A stretch of DNA of 64,000 bases from Sphingobacterium sp. (GCA_031286695.1 JAITTY010000006.1:1291216-1355215); one strand, 5' to 3'. Counted from the first letter of the stretch, positions 48,608-57,685 are shown. Made by a program: numbers and translations. The notes: generated by a model from the letters alone, not told the origin.

Positions 48608-50413
48608 CTATTTAAACTGGATTTTTCGTATCGAACCATCATCGGATGCGACGTAGAGCATATTGTCATTATCGACTGCAATGGCATTGACACCGTTGAA
48701 CTGTGCTGCTTTGCCGAGACCGTCTTTGCTGTTGTTGTTCGGGTTGTTGCCCCCGGCAATAGTAGTTACCACACCGTAGCTATTAACAACGCGGATGCTA
48801 TAATTGTGGTTGTTATAGTCGTTATCACAGACGACAATATACTGGTCTGACCATAGGGCTATACCCATCGGGCTTCCGAACAATGCTGCACTGCTCTGAC
48901 CATCCTGTGCAGGTTTATGGTTGTTATTATTGGCTCCGGCAAGGAGGTAAAGCCCATTTTGATCCTTTTTCCAGATGCGTTTGCCAGTGCCATCGGCAAA
49001 GTAAAAGGTGCTCACGTTTTTCATTTTTGTCATGCCCAGCATTGTGGCAGATTGCTGATAGGTAGGGTCTACATTCAACAGGTTGATATTATACAACCAG
49101 CCCATAATATTATCGCCAGCAATCCTGTTGACCACATATTGCTGATTACTGAAATTATTCGCATACAACATTGTCTCGCCATCGGCTAAAAGGGCGATCG
49201 GATTCATGCCTGTGTTTAAGCGGCGCCCTTCTAAATTGAGGTCGTTGCTACCAGCCCAAAGTTCCGTTTGCTTTGGCAGACTGGGCGTAAAGCGGAATAT
49301 GCTCGGTATCACTTCCTTGCTTTTTCCTGCAACATATATTTTTCCGTCATTCCCCAGGGTAATGGCCCAGGGATCCGTGATGATAAGTGGTGCATCATTG
49401 GCATCAATTCGGCCGTCGCCATTGAGATCCTTTTCTGGTGTTCCGAGGGGCTGATAGATGACGGCATGCCCACTTGCATCGTAGGAAAGCGTGCGATAGT
49501 TGGACGGATCGGTGAAATAGAGCGTATTGTTGTTGTCAATAGCGATCCCCTGAATATTCTGGCATCCCAGCGCCTGTATGCCACTGACTGTGCTTACATT
49601 GGGCAATAAGATGGGGATAGTCGATTGGCTGCTCACCGTTTTATTATTGACGGTGACCGTCAGCAATCCCGTAGTGGCCTCTGCAGGAATGGTAACAACA
49701 AGCTTATTTTTTGAAGCTTCATTCACCAGGGCATTTTTGCCATTGAGTGTAACGAGGTTTTGCTCCGGTTTCTCGCCGAAATTTTGACCTAAGATCGTTA
49801 AGGTGCCCCCCGGTATGCATGGGGCTGCTTTGGCGAGCGCCTGATTGTTCAGCGCGAGCATACTACCATAATTGATAAAAGACGATAAGGCAAATACAGC
49901 AAATGCACTGTTGTTGCCGATGGGATTACTGAACAGTTGTACCCCATTTAGATAGACCATACTGTTCACGACCTGAACGGTAATGGTTTTGCCGCTCAAT
50001 GTGGTTAGTTTCTTGTCGGCTGTTAAATCGCTCAATGAAAAGCGACCCTTGACAATATAGTCCTTGATGGAGGAACCATCCTTAAAATCGGATCCATTGG
50101 TTCCATTTGCTGCCCTTAACCGGGGTAGATTTTGATTGTCCTCGGTCGCGGATTGTGGGTTATTCCTTGCTACAGATACATCCGCAAGTACCCGGTCGCT
50201 CAGGGTAAAGACCGTAATGCCCTGATTGAGCTCTTCCTCAGTAAGCGAAGCGCTTTTAAAGTCGACGGTAAAAGATTTTAGTGAATCTATTCCAGTCAGC
50301 ACATCCTCGAGTTTCGATTTGGTACTTTGTTCCGGTGGATTGTCTTTATCCTTATGACAGGCTTGGATACCCAAAATAATGAATATTCCAAAAAAAATGG
50401 TGAATCTATTCAT
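48608..50413 (-). CDS. Fasciclin-TIG-NHL composite lipoprotein
   Basis: A 601-residue surface lipoprotein: lipobox GIQAC (Cys19); fasciclin-like domain (about 35-185, with GITVFTLSD, SLSDLTADKKLTTLSGKTITV and VYLNGVQL); IPT/TIG domain (about 205-290, TLTILGQNFG and VVTIPAEATTGLLTVTV); and NHL-type propeller repeats (about 295-600, IQGIAIDNNNTLYFTD, NAIAVDNDNMLYVASDDGSIRKI). A calcium-loop of the dockerin/EF-hand type, DLNGDGRIDANDA, sits inside the propeller. TIG/NHL proteins are common in Sphingobacteriaceae near SusC/D loci; none is here. The start at 50413 gives the signal peptide; an in-frame ATG at 50476 would put 21 polar residues in front. It is divergent from a LuxR-type regulator. 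Confidence 0.85.
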   Translation of the reverse strand: MNRFTIFFGIFIILGIQACHKDKDNPPEQSTKSKLEDVLTGIDSLKSFTVDFKSASLTEEELNQGITVFTLSDRVLADVSVARNNPQSATEDNQNLPRLRAANGTNGSDFKDGSSIKDYIVKGRFSLSDLTADKKLTTLSGKTITVQVVNSMVYLNGVQLFSNPIGNNSAFAVFALSSFINYGSMLALNNQALAKAAPCIPGGTLTILGQNFGEKPEQNLVTLNGKNALVNEASKNKLVVTIPAEATTGLLTVTVNNKTVSSQSTIPILLPNVSTVSGIQALGCQNIQGIAIDNNNTLYFTDPSNYRTLSYDASGHAVIYQPLGTPEKDLNGDGRIDANDAPLIITDPWAITLGNDGKIYVAGKSKEVIPSIFRFTPSLPKQTELWAGSNDLNLEGRRLNTGMNPIALLADGETMLYANNFSNQQYVVNRIAGDNIMGWLYNINLLNVDPTYQQSATMLGMTKMKNVSTFYFADGTGKRIWKKDQNGLYLLAGANNNNHKPAQDGQSSAALFGSPMGIALWSDQYIVVCDNDYNNHNYSIRVVNSYGVVTTIAGGNNPNNNSKDGLGKAAQFNGVNAIAVDNDNMLYVASDDGSIRKIQFK

Positions 50414-50527
50414 GGTATATGTTTTAAATGTAGATCTATTGTCTGACTGGAAACAGTCGGGTTTTGATGGCTTCATGTTAAGTAGGTAATGATGACAATT
50501 AAAATTACCAGTCCTGGTAAACTGTTG

Positions 50528-50604
50528 AAATACCCACTTGTGGGTATTTGTGTAACTATAATATGTTCAGTGAATTGTATTGAAAAAGTAATTTTGTGGG
50601 TATT
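50528..50604. promoter_or_regulatory. Palindromic operator and promoter between divergent genes
   Basis: A perfect 22-base palindrome (50528-50549) has arms AAATACCCAC and GTGGGTATTT around TT. The half-site GTGGGTATT returns at 50596-50604. TAATTTTG (50589-50596), a full match to the -7 box TAnnTTTG, abuts this second half-site and lies 48 bases before the LuxR-type gene. This is a likely binding site for the LuxR-type protein itself, controlling itself and perhaps the divergent lipoprotein gene. Confidence 0.6.
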
Positions 50605-50643
50605 GCAAATAATGGTTAAATTTAAGAAAGTCAATATTGGCCT

Positions 50644-51405
50644 ATGGAACGTCTTTTCAGATCAGAGAGCCTAGCCATGTATTACGATGAAGATCGTGAT
50701 ATTTTCATGGGTAAATGGGACAACTGCAATGTGGCGGAAAAGCTCATCGCAGGAATCAAGGAGTATAAGGGGATTTTTGAGAAAATAGTACCCGAAAAGG
50801 TCATTTGGGATCTCTCTTCCATGAGTTATACGATACCGACAGAACTACAAAACTGGATTCTTGATTTTCTAGATATACCTGCATGCAGACATGGTATAGA
50901 CTATAAGGTTGCGCATATCTTAAGTCCCGATATCTATGCGAGCATCAGCGTGATGAATATGTACGTGGATGGGAAAACGACCTTCAGACCCCATTTCTTT
51001 TCGCATGAAAATACCGCGCTGGACTGGGTCAACCTAACTGCCAAAGGACCTGTTTCTGATGCAGAAATACTGCCGCCTTTACTGAAAGTAGAGTCTTTGC
51101 TTAACGAGAATAAGGGCCGGATTACACTCGATGTGGACAGCGCGGAAGTTCCGGAATATCTGCTCGATATTCTTAAAGTGATCAAAAACCGACGTTTTTT
51201 TTCGGTTGGCATTCGCAATTACATGCAGCTTACCGCAAGGGAGAAAGTGATCTTGACGCTGATCTTACAGGGAAAGCCCAATAAAAATATTGCCGATATC
51301 CTGAGCATCTCCTGTGAAACCGTAAAGACCCATCGGCGCAATCTGCTGCGAAAACTGCAGTGCAAGAACATGAATGAACTGATGCGCTTCCAGATATTTT
51401 TATAG
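50644..51405 (+). CDS. LuxR-type (FixJ/NarL HTH) transcriptional regulator
   Basis: A 253-residue regulator. The C-terminal domain (about 193-253) is a clear LuxR helix-turn-helix: LTAREKVILTLILQGKPNKNIADILSISCETVKTH. The N-terminal 190 residues are not a receiver (no acidic pocket) but a mixed alpha/beta domain of the kind seen in Sphingobacteriaceae LuxR proteins next to surface-protein genes; its ligand is unknown. Start 50644, or the Met 11 codons later (50677). It is divergent from the fasciclin/TIG lipoprotein across a strong palindrome. Confidence 0.87.
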   Translation: MERLFRSESLAMYYDEDRDIFMGKWDNCNVAEKLIAGIKEYKGIFEKIVPEKVIWDLSSMSYTIPTELQNWILDFLDIPACRHGIDYKVAHILSPDIYASISVMNMYVDGKTTFRPHFFSHENTALDWVNLTAKGPVSDAEILPPLLKVESLLNENKGRITLDVDSAEVPEYLLDILKVIKNRRFFSVGIRNYMQLTAREKVILTLILQGKPNKNIADILSISCETVKTHRRNLLRKLQCKNMNELMRFQIFL

Positions 51406-51462
51406 CCCCATCGATACGAATTATAAAATGAAAAACTAGCGGTGTAATTTTGATATGAAAAG

Positions 51463-51930
51463 CTATTTTCTCGAGATTAAGTCCTTCAATTCATAGTTTT
51501 GTTTGGCCCACATCGCGCTTGGCCTTATCCAATCGTCCGATGCTAGATAGAGAAATCCATGCTTTAAGCCAGTGTGAAGTTCTACTTCCCTGAAATGACC
51601 AATGGGAAGTTTTGAAACTTCTTTTCTTTTCACGGCAGAAACACCATAAGGGTCTGTGTTTTCGTAAATGGTTAAAATATTACCGCAAAAATTGATATCT
51701 GGAATTTCCGATAAATCACTCGGCTGAAAGCTGCCGATAAATACAAAGTTCAATTTTGAATTTACTGCATAGGTGGACACATATTGTGCAATATATCCCC
51801 CTTTGGAAGTGCCCACTACAGTAATATGATCTGCCGGAACACCTGTTACTATTAAGCTGTCTATTTGTGATACGACTTTTTTAGCATAATTTTTTACATC
51901 GGTTCGGGGTTTTCGGCGCCGAAAATACAA
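51463..51930 (-). pseudogene. 5'-truncated alpha/beta hydrolase
   Basis: An open frame of 155 codons holds most of a small alpha/beta hydrolase: nucleophile Ser42 in VVGTSKGG, an acidic region NTDPYG, and a late His in GLKHGFLY. The first strands and the signal peptide expected before DVKNYAKKVVSQIDSL are absent. There is no ATG at the front: the frame opens with a TTG after an in-frame stop 15 bases upstream. Right at the break lies a 16-base perfect palindrome (51910-51925). It is probably a relic that lost its 5' end, though use of the TTG cannot be excluded. Confidence 0.6.
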
Positions 51931-51965
51931 GTTTATTATTTTTTATGATCAACTAATAATAGTAA

Positions 51966-52829
51966 TTAATCCAATAGATAGATCTTCTTTTCTTTTAAAT
52001 TGAATCCAAGCTTTTTACCCAGCCAATTGATACTTGTTTTCCCTTCATAAATCAAACCTTCAACAAAAAAGACCGTTGGATTTTCTCTTTTTGCAAAAGA
52101 ATTGGAGATGGATTTAATATGTCCTTTAGAATATTTTGTCTTTATCTGGGGGTTAAATTCACTGGCTCTCTCCGTTACTTCAAGTTTGGTAGGATCCAAT
52201 TCCAATGTTGAGATAAACCGATCACTAAACCAAAATGAATCATCGCCAGCCCCTGAATCTAACAGAATGTTGATCCTGTACTTTTTATTCAGATATATGT
52301 AGGTCGAGATATCAAGAGATTGATCTGCATTGGTAGTCAGTTGAATTGGAATAATTTTGTCACTTTTTAGCTTTTCCTTTGGAAAAATAAGCTGTTTCTT
52401 TGTGTAGTCTATAATAAACTCGGTATCGTAAAACATTGGAAGGGAAATCAGTCCATCAATACCGGCTAATTTCATGTCGAATGTTGAAAAAGGAATATCA
52501 TTAAACTCTCTACCATTGAATTTAATGGTAGAGGATCTGTAAAGAGGAATTGTCATTTTTTCACCTGTTGCACGGAATGCGGTAAGAAAATTATAGCTTT
52601 CATTTTTTTTCAGTTCTTTGGCAAAATCATCAAAAAAAAGATTGATTCCCCCGCCTGTGTCGAAGATAAAATTTCCTCTCTTTCCTTCGATTTCGGCTTC
52701 AACTATGATATGACCGGAAGGTAATAATTGTAACGGAATGCTTTGGGCAAAGGTGATAAATGGTAGTATGATGGTTGCTATTACGCTGAAATAGAATTGC
52801 CTCGTTAATACTATTTTAAATATGTTCAT
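51966..52829 (-). CDS. Retropepsin-like aspartic protease, exported
   Basis: A 287-residue protein with signal peptide (about 1-29, ending TFAQ). Two aspartic-protease motifs lie in one chain: Asp57 in FIFDTGGG and Asp191 in ILLDSGAG, so it may act as an internal pseudo-dimer. The fold fits periplasmic retropepsin-like (Asp_protease_2) proteins of Bacteroidota. The substrate is unknown. It lies 35 bases upstream of the truncated hydrolase on the same strand. Confidence 0.85.
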   Translation of the reverse strand: MNIFKIVLTRQFYFSVIATIILPFITFAQSIPLQLLPSGHIIVEAEIEGKRGNFIFDTGGGINLFFDDFAKELKKNESYNFLTAFRATGEKMTIPLYRSSTIKFNGREFNDIPFSTFDMKLAGIDGLISLPMFYDTEFIIDYTKKQLIFPKEKLKSDKIIPIQLTTNADQSLDISTYIYLNKKYRINILLDSGAGDDSFWFSDRFISTLELDPTKLEVTERASEFNPQIKTKYSKGHIKSISNSFAKRENPTVFFVEGLIYEGKTSINWLGKKLGFNLKEKKIYLLD

Positions 52830-53075
52830 TTGCCTTTAGCTTTTAAGATGAAATGGTCAGTTTTTTCCACCAGCTTTTGCTTGAAGATGCTAAGTGAATT
52901 TTTATTTCAATATAAAGATAAATAAAGTTGCTTGAAACTTCATCATCTAAACCGTAAAACTGGACTGCTGATTTAGCGATTCAATAAAATATGATGATCT
53001 TTCAGTGTAGTATCCAATATTCGATCAGGCAAGCAGATGTGTGGTAAGAAAGGGTGGGAGAGATATTTAATTTGA

Positions 53076-54212
53076 TTAAAAGTGAATATTCGTAATAAGG
53101 GTATCCTTCAGTTCAGCTAATCTGTCCTGGCCGCTACTATCGTTTACTAGGATGATAATAGCGGTTTTCTTTTCGGGGTAGAGGTAGCATAGTGCAGTGA
53201 AGCCACAACCATCATGCCCCGTGTGCATAAGATAGGAGAGACCATTTTCCTCCTTATCCATCATCCAACCCAATCCCATGTGCATACCATCGGGTCTCGT
53301 AAACGTAGTTTTATGACTTAGTGCGATGGCTGCATTTTTATTTTTTAGATTAGCGGATGCGTATTTGAGCATATCGCCGAGCGTTGAAAACATGGAGGGA
53401 GCTGCTCTATAACCATAGTCTGGAATAAAGGGCAAAACTTTTCCATGTTCGTCATGACCGGCGATGAGTCGCTGCTCATCCTTTGCTGAAAGTTGAGGTT
53501 TTGTATCCCTCATGCCTATTTGATTGCTTAAAAATGAAGCGATCAGATCCTTGTAGGGTTTATGGTAAACGCGTTCCAATAGGGCAATCAACAGCATCAT
53601 CGCGTTTCCATTGTAGCGGAATTTTGTGCCAGGAACCGTATCGAGCACAAATTTGTGCATATCCCGGAACAGGCTGTCGGCGGTATAAACACGGTAAAAC
53701 TCCCGAAATGCTTTGGGGGGCAATTTGGTGATGCTATCGAGGTATTTATCATCGTAATCTCTTGACATCGAAGGTAAGGCTGAAGTGTGGTTTGCCAGAT
53801 CTACCAGTCGAACAGGATATCCCTTATACTGCAAATTCGGATAATCCCCAGGCAAATATTTTCGAATATCATCATCAAGATTTACTTTCTTTTCGATGAC
53901 GGCCTGCGCAAGCATTATGCCGACGAACGTTTTTGCAATGGAACCTAAACCGAAAATGGTATTGGTACGACTCAAATTGCCCGCACCACGATGAAAATGG
54001 TATTGCTGTGCTAAATCGCCTGTTATTATTCCGATCGATAGGTCAACGGTAATCGGGGATTGTAGATAATGCACTGCCGACCTTTGAACTAAGCTATCCA
54101 GCGAAGTTTTCAAAGGGTTGCTACTTAAAATCGAACCCTGATAAGTTTGGCCGAAACAGAATTGTATCGTGAGAATGAAAAAAACAATAACTTTTAAAGG
54201 AGTTGATTTCAT
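53076..54212 (-). CDS. Serine hydrolase, beta-lactamase class C/PBP fold
   Basis: A 378-residue exported enzyme. Signal peptide (about 1-21), catalytic Ser91-x-x-Lys94 (SIAK), and HTG near 342 in place of KTG. The expected Y-x-N block reads YNGN (200-203): the third position is Gly, and an Asn follows one residue later, a slight deviation. Such proteins include esterases and D-aminopeptidases more often than true beta-lactamases. The ATG at 54212 starts the signal peptide; a farther in-frame ATG at 54329 would give a long non-signal extension. Confidence 0.87.
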   Translation of the reverse strand: MKSTPLKVIVFFILTIQFCFGQTYQGSILSSNPLKTSLDSLVQRSAVHYLQSPITVDLSIGIITGDLAQQYHFHRGAGNLSRTNTIFGLGSIAKTFVGIMLAQAVIEKKVNLDDDIRKYLPGDYPNLQYKGYPVRLVDLANHTSALPSMSRDYDDKYLDSITKLPPKAFREFYRVYTADSLFRDMHKFVLDTVPGTKFRYNGNAMMLLIALLERVYHKPYKDLIASFLSNQIGMRDTKPQLSAKDEQRLIAGHDEHGKVLPFIPDYGYRAAPSMFSTLGDMLKYASANLKNKNAAIALSHKTTFTRPDGMHMGLGWMMDKEENGLSYLMHTGHDGCGFTALCYLYPEKKTAIIILVNDSSGQDRLAELKDTLITNIHF

Positions 54213-54454
54213 ATAGAGCTGACAATAATAGCATAAATATAGCCAAAGAATTTGTATTTCACATGCAGAGCGTCCTCTTATGGCAAGAGGTTTCCTGTCA
54301 CTTTTGAGAATCCCAAAACTGCTGATCATACGCCCGATCAGACCAGAATATATACCGAGCGAAGCCTTGAAATTGCAAGGAGCATGTTTTAAGTCTTTTC
54401 AAGAATCAATCAATAGCTTTGCAAACGAAATTAAGATTTCTGGACTGTTCCTTA

Positions 54455-55126
54455 TCAAGGAAATAAAACATACATACTCAGTATGCTACTGACGGGAATG
54501 CTTATGTTGTCGTAACCGTCTTTGCTACATGCTTCGGCTATGGTGGCCACAAGAGCCAGGGTACATATTATGGTGATTTCGCTCATGTGCAGGCTTGGCT
54601 CTTGCATATAATGTCCAATTACAATCACGGTAATCAAAGCGAATACAAAAAATACTGCAGACCCTAGTAGTGTTTTTCGTGCACCGAATAGGCGGTAAGA
54701 ACCATAAGGCCATTTTTTGCCAGATAATGCCGCCATCGGATCACATATTGCCAAGGTGAGCAAGGGCAAATAATAAAAAATAGACCCTTTGTCTAACAAT
54801 GTCTGTGCGAGAAAGCAAAGATAGACTGCCGCTGGATAGGCCAGGCTACCGACAGATTTTCGGTCGATGGCATGGATAGATTTCAATAAACTGAACTTGA
54901 TGGACAGCAATAAAATCAAAGCGAACAATCCGCATAGGATGAAAACAGACCAGTGACTGCTGATCAAAATCGGGAATGACATGCAGATTATCCCCGTGCC
55001 TACATGAACGAGTTTTCGGGTAAACTCGGCTTGAACCTTAAACTGTTGATACAATAGTTCGGCAAGCCCAAATAGCAGCAAGAAGAGGGTGCCTAAGAGG
55101 AGCATGTTCCATAAATCGTTTTTCAT
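54455..55126 (-). CDS. CTP-dependent lipid kinase-like membrane protein (DGK1/SEC59/VTE5 group)
   Basis: A 223-residue inner-membrane protein with about 7 helices. FTRKLVHVGTGI (about 35-46), SIHAIDRKSVGSLAYPAAVY and CDPMAALSGKKWPYGSYRLFGARKTLLGS are the landmarks of the dolichol/phytol/diacylglycerol kinase group, which uses CTP to phosphorylate lipid alcohols. The last gene of the HMG-CoA reductase operon, 10 bases after the CdsA-like gene. The lipid substrate (diacylglycerol, polyprenol or another isoprenoid alcohol) is unknown. Confidence 0.8.
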   Translation of the reverse strand: MKNDLWNMLLLGTLFLLLFGLAELLYQQFKVQAEFTRKLVHVGTGIICMSFPILISSHWSVFILCGLFALILLLSIKFSLLKSIHAIDRKSVGSLAYPAAVYLCFLAQTLLDKGSIFYYLPLLTLAICDPMAALSGKKWPYGSYRLFGARKTLLGSAVFFVFALITVIVIGHYMQEPSLHMSEITIICTLALVATIAEACSKDGYDNISIPVSSILSMYVLFP

Positions 55127-55136
55127 AGTCTTGTTT

Positions 55137-55853
55137 TTAAAGGTAAATTAGCCCATACATGGCTCCGCTGAATATAAAGCTGTCAAATCGATCCAATATT
55201 CCGCCATGCCCTGGAATGAGAGTACTATAATCTTTAATTTGACAGCTTCGTTTGTACCAGGAAGCCAATAGATCTCCCAGCAATGCTGAAAAGCAAATAA
55301 AAAGGGTAGTCATTAAAGTTTGTGCGATGGACATGCCGATGGATGGAAAGAGGAAAAGGCTGGTACTGCTGGCAATGACCAAAGCGCCAACTAACCCCGC
55401 CGTAGTTTTATTTGGACTAATCGATGGTATCAGTTTTCTTTTGCCAAATAATTGACCGCAAAGTTGGCTGAATCCATCAAAAATCACGACGGTAAAATAG
55501 AGTAAGAAAACCTTTTCTGTCGATGCCCTGTGCCCGAAGTCTATAAACGCAGCGATAAGAGCGAGGTAAACGACCAGTACCGGTGAAAAGAGTAACAGCG
55601 ACCGCTTTGAAAGTAGATGGGCCTTGACAATTTCGTAAAGACCAACTATTCCAATGCAAATAGCCAAAAGTCTGATATAGTCAGTATAAATGGAAAAAAA
55701 GACAAGGATCAAAATCAGGAAGTAAAAAAACAGTTTTAACCAGTGCTCCCTGGCTTGTGCAACTTGACAATTCTTGTTGAGATAGCCTGTGACCAACGCG
55801 CCAATGCCAAAAAATAACAACAATATATTCGCTATCAATACATACATAATCAA
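55137..55853 (-). CDS. CdsA-like phosphatidate cytidylyltransferase
   Basis: A 238-residue inner-membrane protein with about 7-8 helices and the CDP-diglyceride synthase signature near the C-terminus: SLxKR-like SWYKRSCQIKDY then LIPGHGGILDRFDS. It activates a phospholipid with CTP. Most genomes carry another housekeeping cdsA, so this is probably a second, specialised copy. The start overlaps the stop of the CDP-alcohol phosphatidyltransferase gene (ATGA, 55850-55853). Confidence 0.85.
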   Translation of the reverse strand: MIMYVLIANILLLFFGIGALVTGYLNKNCQVAQAREHWLKLFFYFLILILVFFSIYTDYIRLLAICIGIVGLYEIVKAHLLSKRSLLLFSPVLVVYLALIAAFIDFGHRASTEKVFLLYFTVVIFDGFSQLCGQLFGKRKLIPSISPNKTTAGLVGALVIASSTSLFLFPSIGMSIAQTLMTTLFICFSALLGDLLASWYKRSCQIKDYSTLIPGHGGILDRFDSFIFSGAMYGLIYL

Positions 55854-56431
55854 GCCCTTTTTTGTAATTGGATAAGGAATATACTTTTCAGATTGGATTG
55901 CAGCTTCGGAAGGATAATCACGAGAGCCAATTCTTCCAGATAAGCCAAATAACTTACGGTTAACATCAGGTGGAAATAAAAGACGTTAAATCCAAATACG
56001 AAATAACTAAAGATAAATATGCCCTGAAGATAGCCCGTTAATTTATAGGACCACAAATGGAAGCTGGGAAAACGTTTAAATCGGATAAGCGCGTAGATCT
56101 GGGGAACAATCCACAGGACAAGAAGCAGGATAAATTCGATTTTATAGGCCATTACAAAACCTTTCTCCAATGTTATCATGCCTATGAATGCCATCAGGTA
56201 TGTGCCGATATCCGCGACCGAATCTAATTTGGCACCAAATTCGGTCTGAAGGTTAAATAGCCTGGCAATTAGTCCATCGAGGATATCGCTAATCAGGTTG
56301 ATGGATAATAAGAGGATAAAGAGATCCTTGTCTGCCGTCAACAACGCATAGCTGATAAAGGGCAATGCCAGTATACGGTAGGCAGAAAGTGCATTGGGCA
56401 CATTCCATCTGTTTTCTTTTTTAGTTTCCAT
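55850..56431 (-). CDS. CDP-alcohol phosphatidyltransferase
   Basis: A 193-residue inner-membrane enzyme with about 5-6 helices. The full family motif is present: Asp49-x2-Asp52-Gly53-x2-Ala56-Arg57-x8-Gly66-x3-Asp70-x3-Asp74. It swaps CMP of a CDP-lipid for an alcohol head group (or the reverse). Which alcohol is used is unknown; it is shorter than PssA and close in size to PgsA. The start at 56431 is one base after the HMG-CoA reductase stop; an upstream start (56527) would lie inside that gene. Confidence 0.88.
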   Translation of the reverse strand: METKKENRWNVPNALSAYRILALPFISYALLTADKDLFILLLSINLISDILDGLIARLFNLQTEFGAKLDSVADIGTYLMAFIGMITLEKGFVMAYKIEFILLLVLWIVPQIYALIRFKRFPSFHLWSYKLTGYLQGIFIFSYFVFGFNVFYFHLMLTVSYLAYLEELALVIILPKLQSNLKSIFLIQLQKRA

Positions 56432-56432
56432 T

Positions 56433-57650
56433 TTATAGTGATTTTTTTCTGCCGAATTTTTGATGTGCCTGCGTAAACTGACCTTCCGAAAGGGCCGCGG
56501 CGATAGATAATTCTCCTGCGAGTACAAGAGCTGCGGCTATTTCTGCATATTTTATCGAGTTCCCTTCGCCACAGCAGTCCATCATTTCCAGGCACTCTCT
56601 TTGGGTCGGGAGCTTTGTTCCACCACCAATAGTGCCGACAATAAGATTGGGCAAAGTTACGGCGGCATAGAGTGAACCGTCTTTATTCAGCTCCATTCGC
56701 GTGATACCTGTTGCCGCTTCGGCCACACAGGCGACATCTTGGCCCGTTGCTAAAAACAAGGCGGCCAATCCATTGGCATAATGGCCCTGTGCACCTATAG
56801 CTCCGCTTTGAATAACACCCATGGTGGATGTCCGCCAATAGCGATCCATCCGCTCGGCCGAGGTTTTAAGGACTTCGGACAGGATGTTGGCCGGTAGTGT
56901 TATTTCGGCAGTTACCTTTTTACCCCTGACATGATTGAAAGCCGCGGCGCTCGCTTTTTTGTCTCCCGAGCTGTTTCCCTCAATAAACCAGTGACTGGGC
57001 TTTATGGGGCAAGAGGCAATTATAAATTGGCAGATGGCCTCCGTGCAGATGGTAACCATATTCTGGCCAGCCGCATCCGCAGTGAAATATTCAAAGGATA
57101 TGGTTAAATGGTTGCCTTCAATCTGTATGCGGGTATCGGTTAACTTGGCAAACCGGCTTGTGCGTTTTATGATTTCCTGGAAGTTTTCTTTCTCTGCGAG
57201 GAACCAGGAAACGAAAAGACTGAGATCCTTGATGTTCTCAAATTTGAATACAGGGCTTCTTTGGACCCCTTGTTGCAGACAGATCGATGTAATGCCCCCG
57301 GCCAGTAAACAGGCTCTGGATCCGCGGTGATAGGATGCAACCAATGCACCTTCAGTTGTCGCAAGCGGAATATGATACTTTCCATTGGCCGAAGTTCCAT
57401 GAACCTGAAGGGGGCCGATGACGCCTGTAGGGATTTGACTCATGCCGATGAAATTTTCAATGTTGCCCTGGAAGAACGCTGGTTCCAATCGGGTGTTCGT
57501 TAAGATCGGAAATTGCTGGCCTGTTGCGCTTTCGAGGTACCTTGATAATGCTGCGGTCCCCTCATGACTGATTTCTCGAAAAAATGGCAAAGCCTTTGGC
57601 GTTTCACTTGAGCTGGCTAAGCCCTCTGGTTTCTTAAATACGATTTTCAT
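56433..57650 (-). CDS. Hydroxymethylglutaryl-CoA reductase (HMGR)
   Basis: A 405-residue soluble enzyme of the HMGR fold. Catalytic residues are all seen: Glu100 in TTEGALVAS, Lys231/232 in GDKKASAA, Asp305 in TGQDVAC, and His396 in FTQAHQK. Cofactor-site motifs ENFIGM, DAAGQNM and GTIGGGT are also present. It would reduce HMG-CoA to mevalonate with NAD(P)H. It leads an operon of three lipid-activation genes, which is an odd setting for a mevalonate enzyme. Whether the rest of the mevalonate pathway exists elsewhere cannot be seen. It is divergent from a putative regulator across a duplicated operator. Confidence 0.9.
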   Translation of the reverse strand: MKIVFKKPEGLASSSETPKALPFFREISHEGTAALSRYLESATGQQFPILTNTRLEPAFFQGNIENFIGMSQIPTGVIGPLQVHGTSANGKYHIPLATTEGALVASYHRGSRACLLAGGITSICLQQGVQRSPVFKFENIKDLSLFVSWFLAEKENFQEIIKRTSRFAKLTDTRIQIEGNHLTISFEYFTADAAGQNMVTICTEAICQFIIASCPIKPSHWFIEGNSSGDKKASAAAFNHVRGKKVTAEITLPANILSEVLKTSAERMDRYWRTSTMGVIQSGAIGAQGHYANGLAALFLATGQDVACVAEAATGITRMELNKDGSLYAAVTLPNLIVGTIGGGTKLPTQRECLEMMDCCGEGNSIKYAEIAAALVLAGELSIAAALSEGQFTQAHQKFGRKKSL

Positions 57651-57685
57651 AGTTGGCTTTTAATAAAATTATATCGATTGTCTTC

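Noticed and set aside
53076-54212. True class C beta-lactamase resistance gene
   Set aside because: The SxxK and HTG motifs are shared with many esterase-like serine hydrolases; the altered YxN block and lack of a regulator give no support for resistance.
54280-54492. 70-codon plus-strand ORF between serine hydrolase and lipid-kinase gene
   Set aside because: It overlaps the end of the lipid-kinase gene, has no recognisable domain and no promoter; judged non-coding.
54455-57650. Archaeal-type ether-lipid pathway
   Set aside because: The key prenyl-glyceryl-phosphate synthase genes are not in the window, so this cannot be claimed; kept only as one possible reading of the lipid operon.
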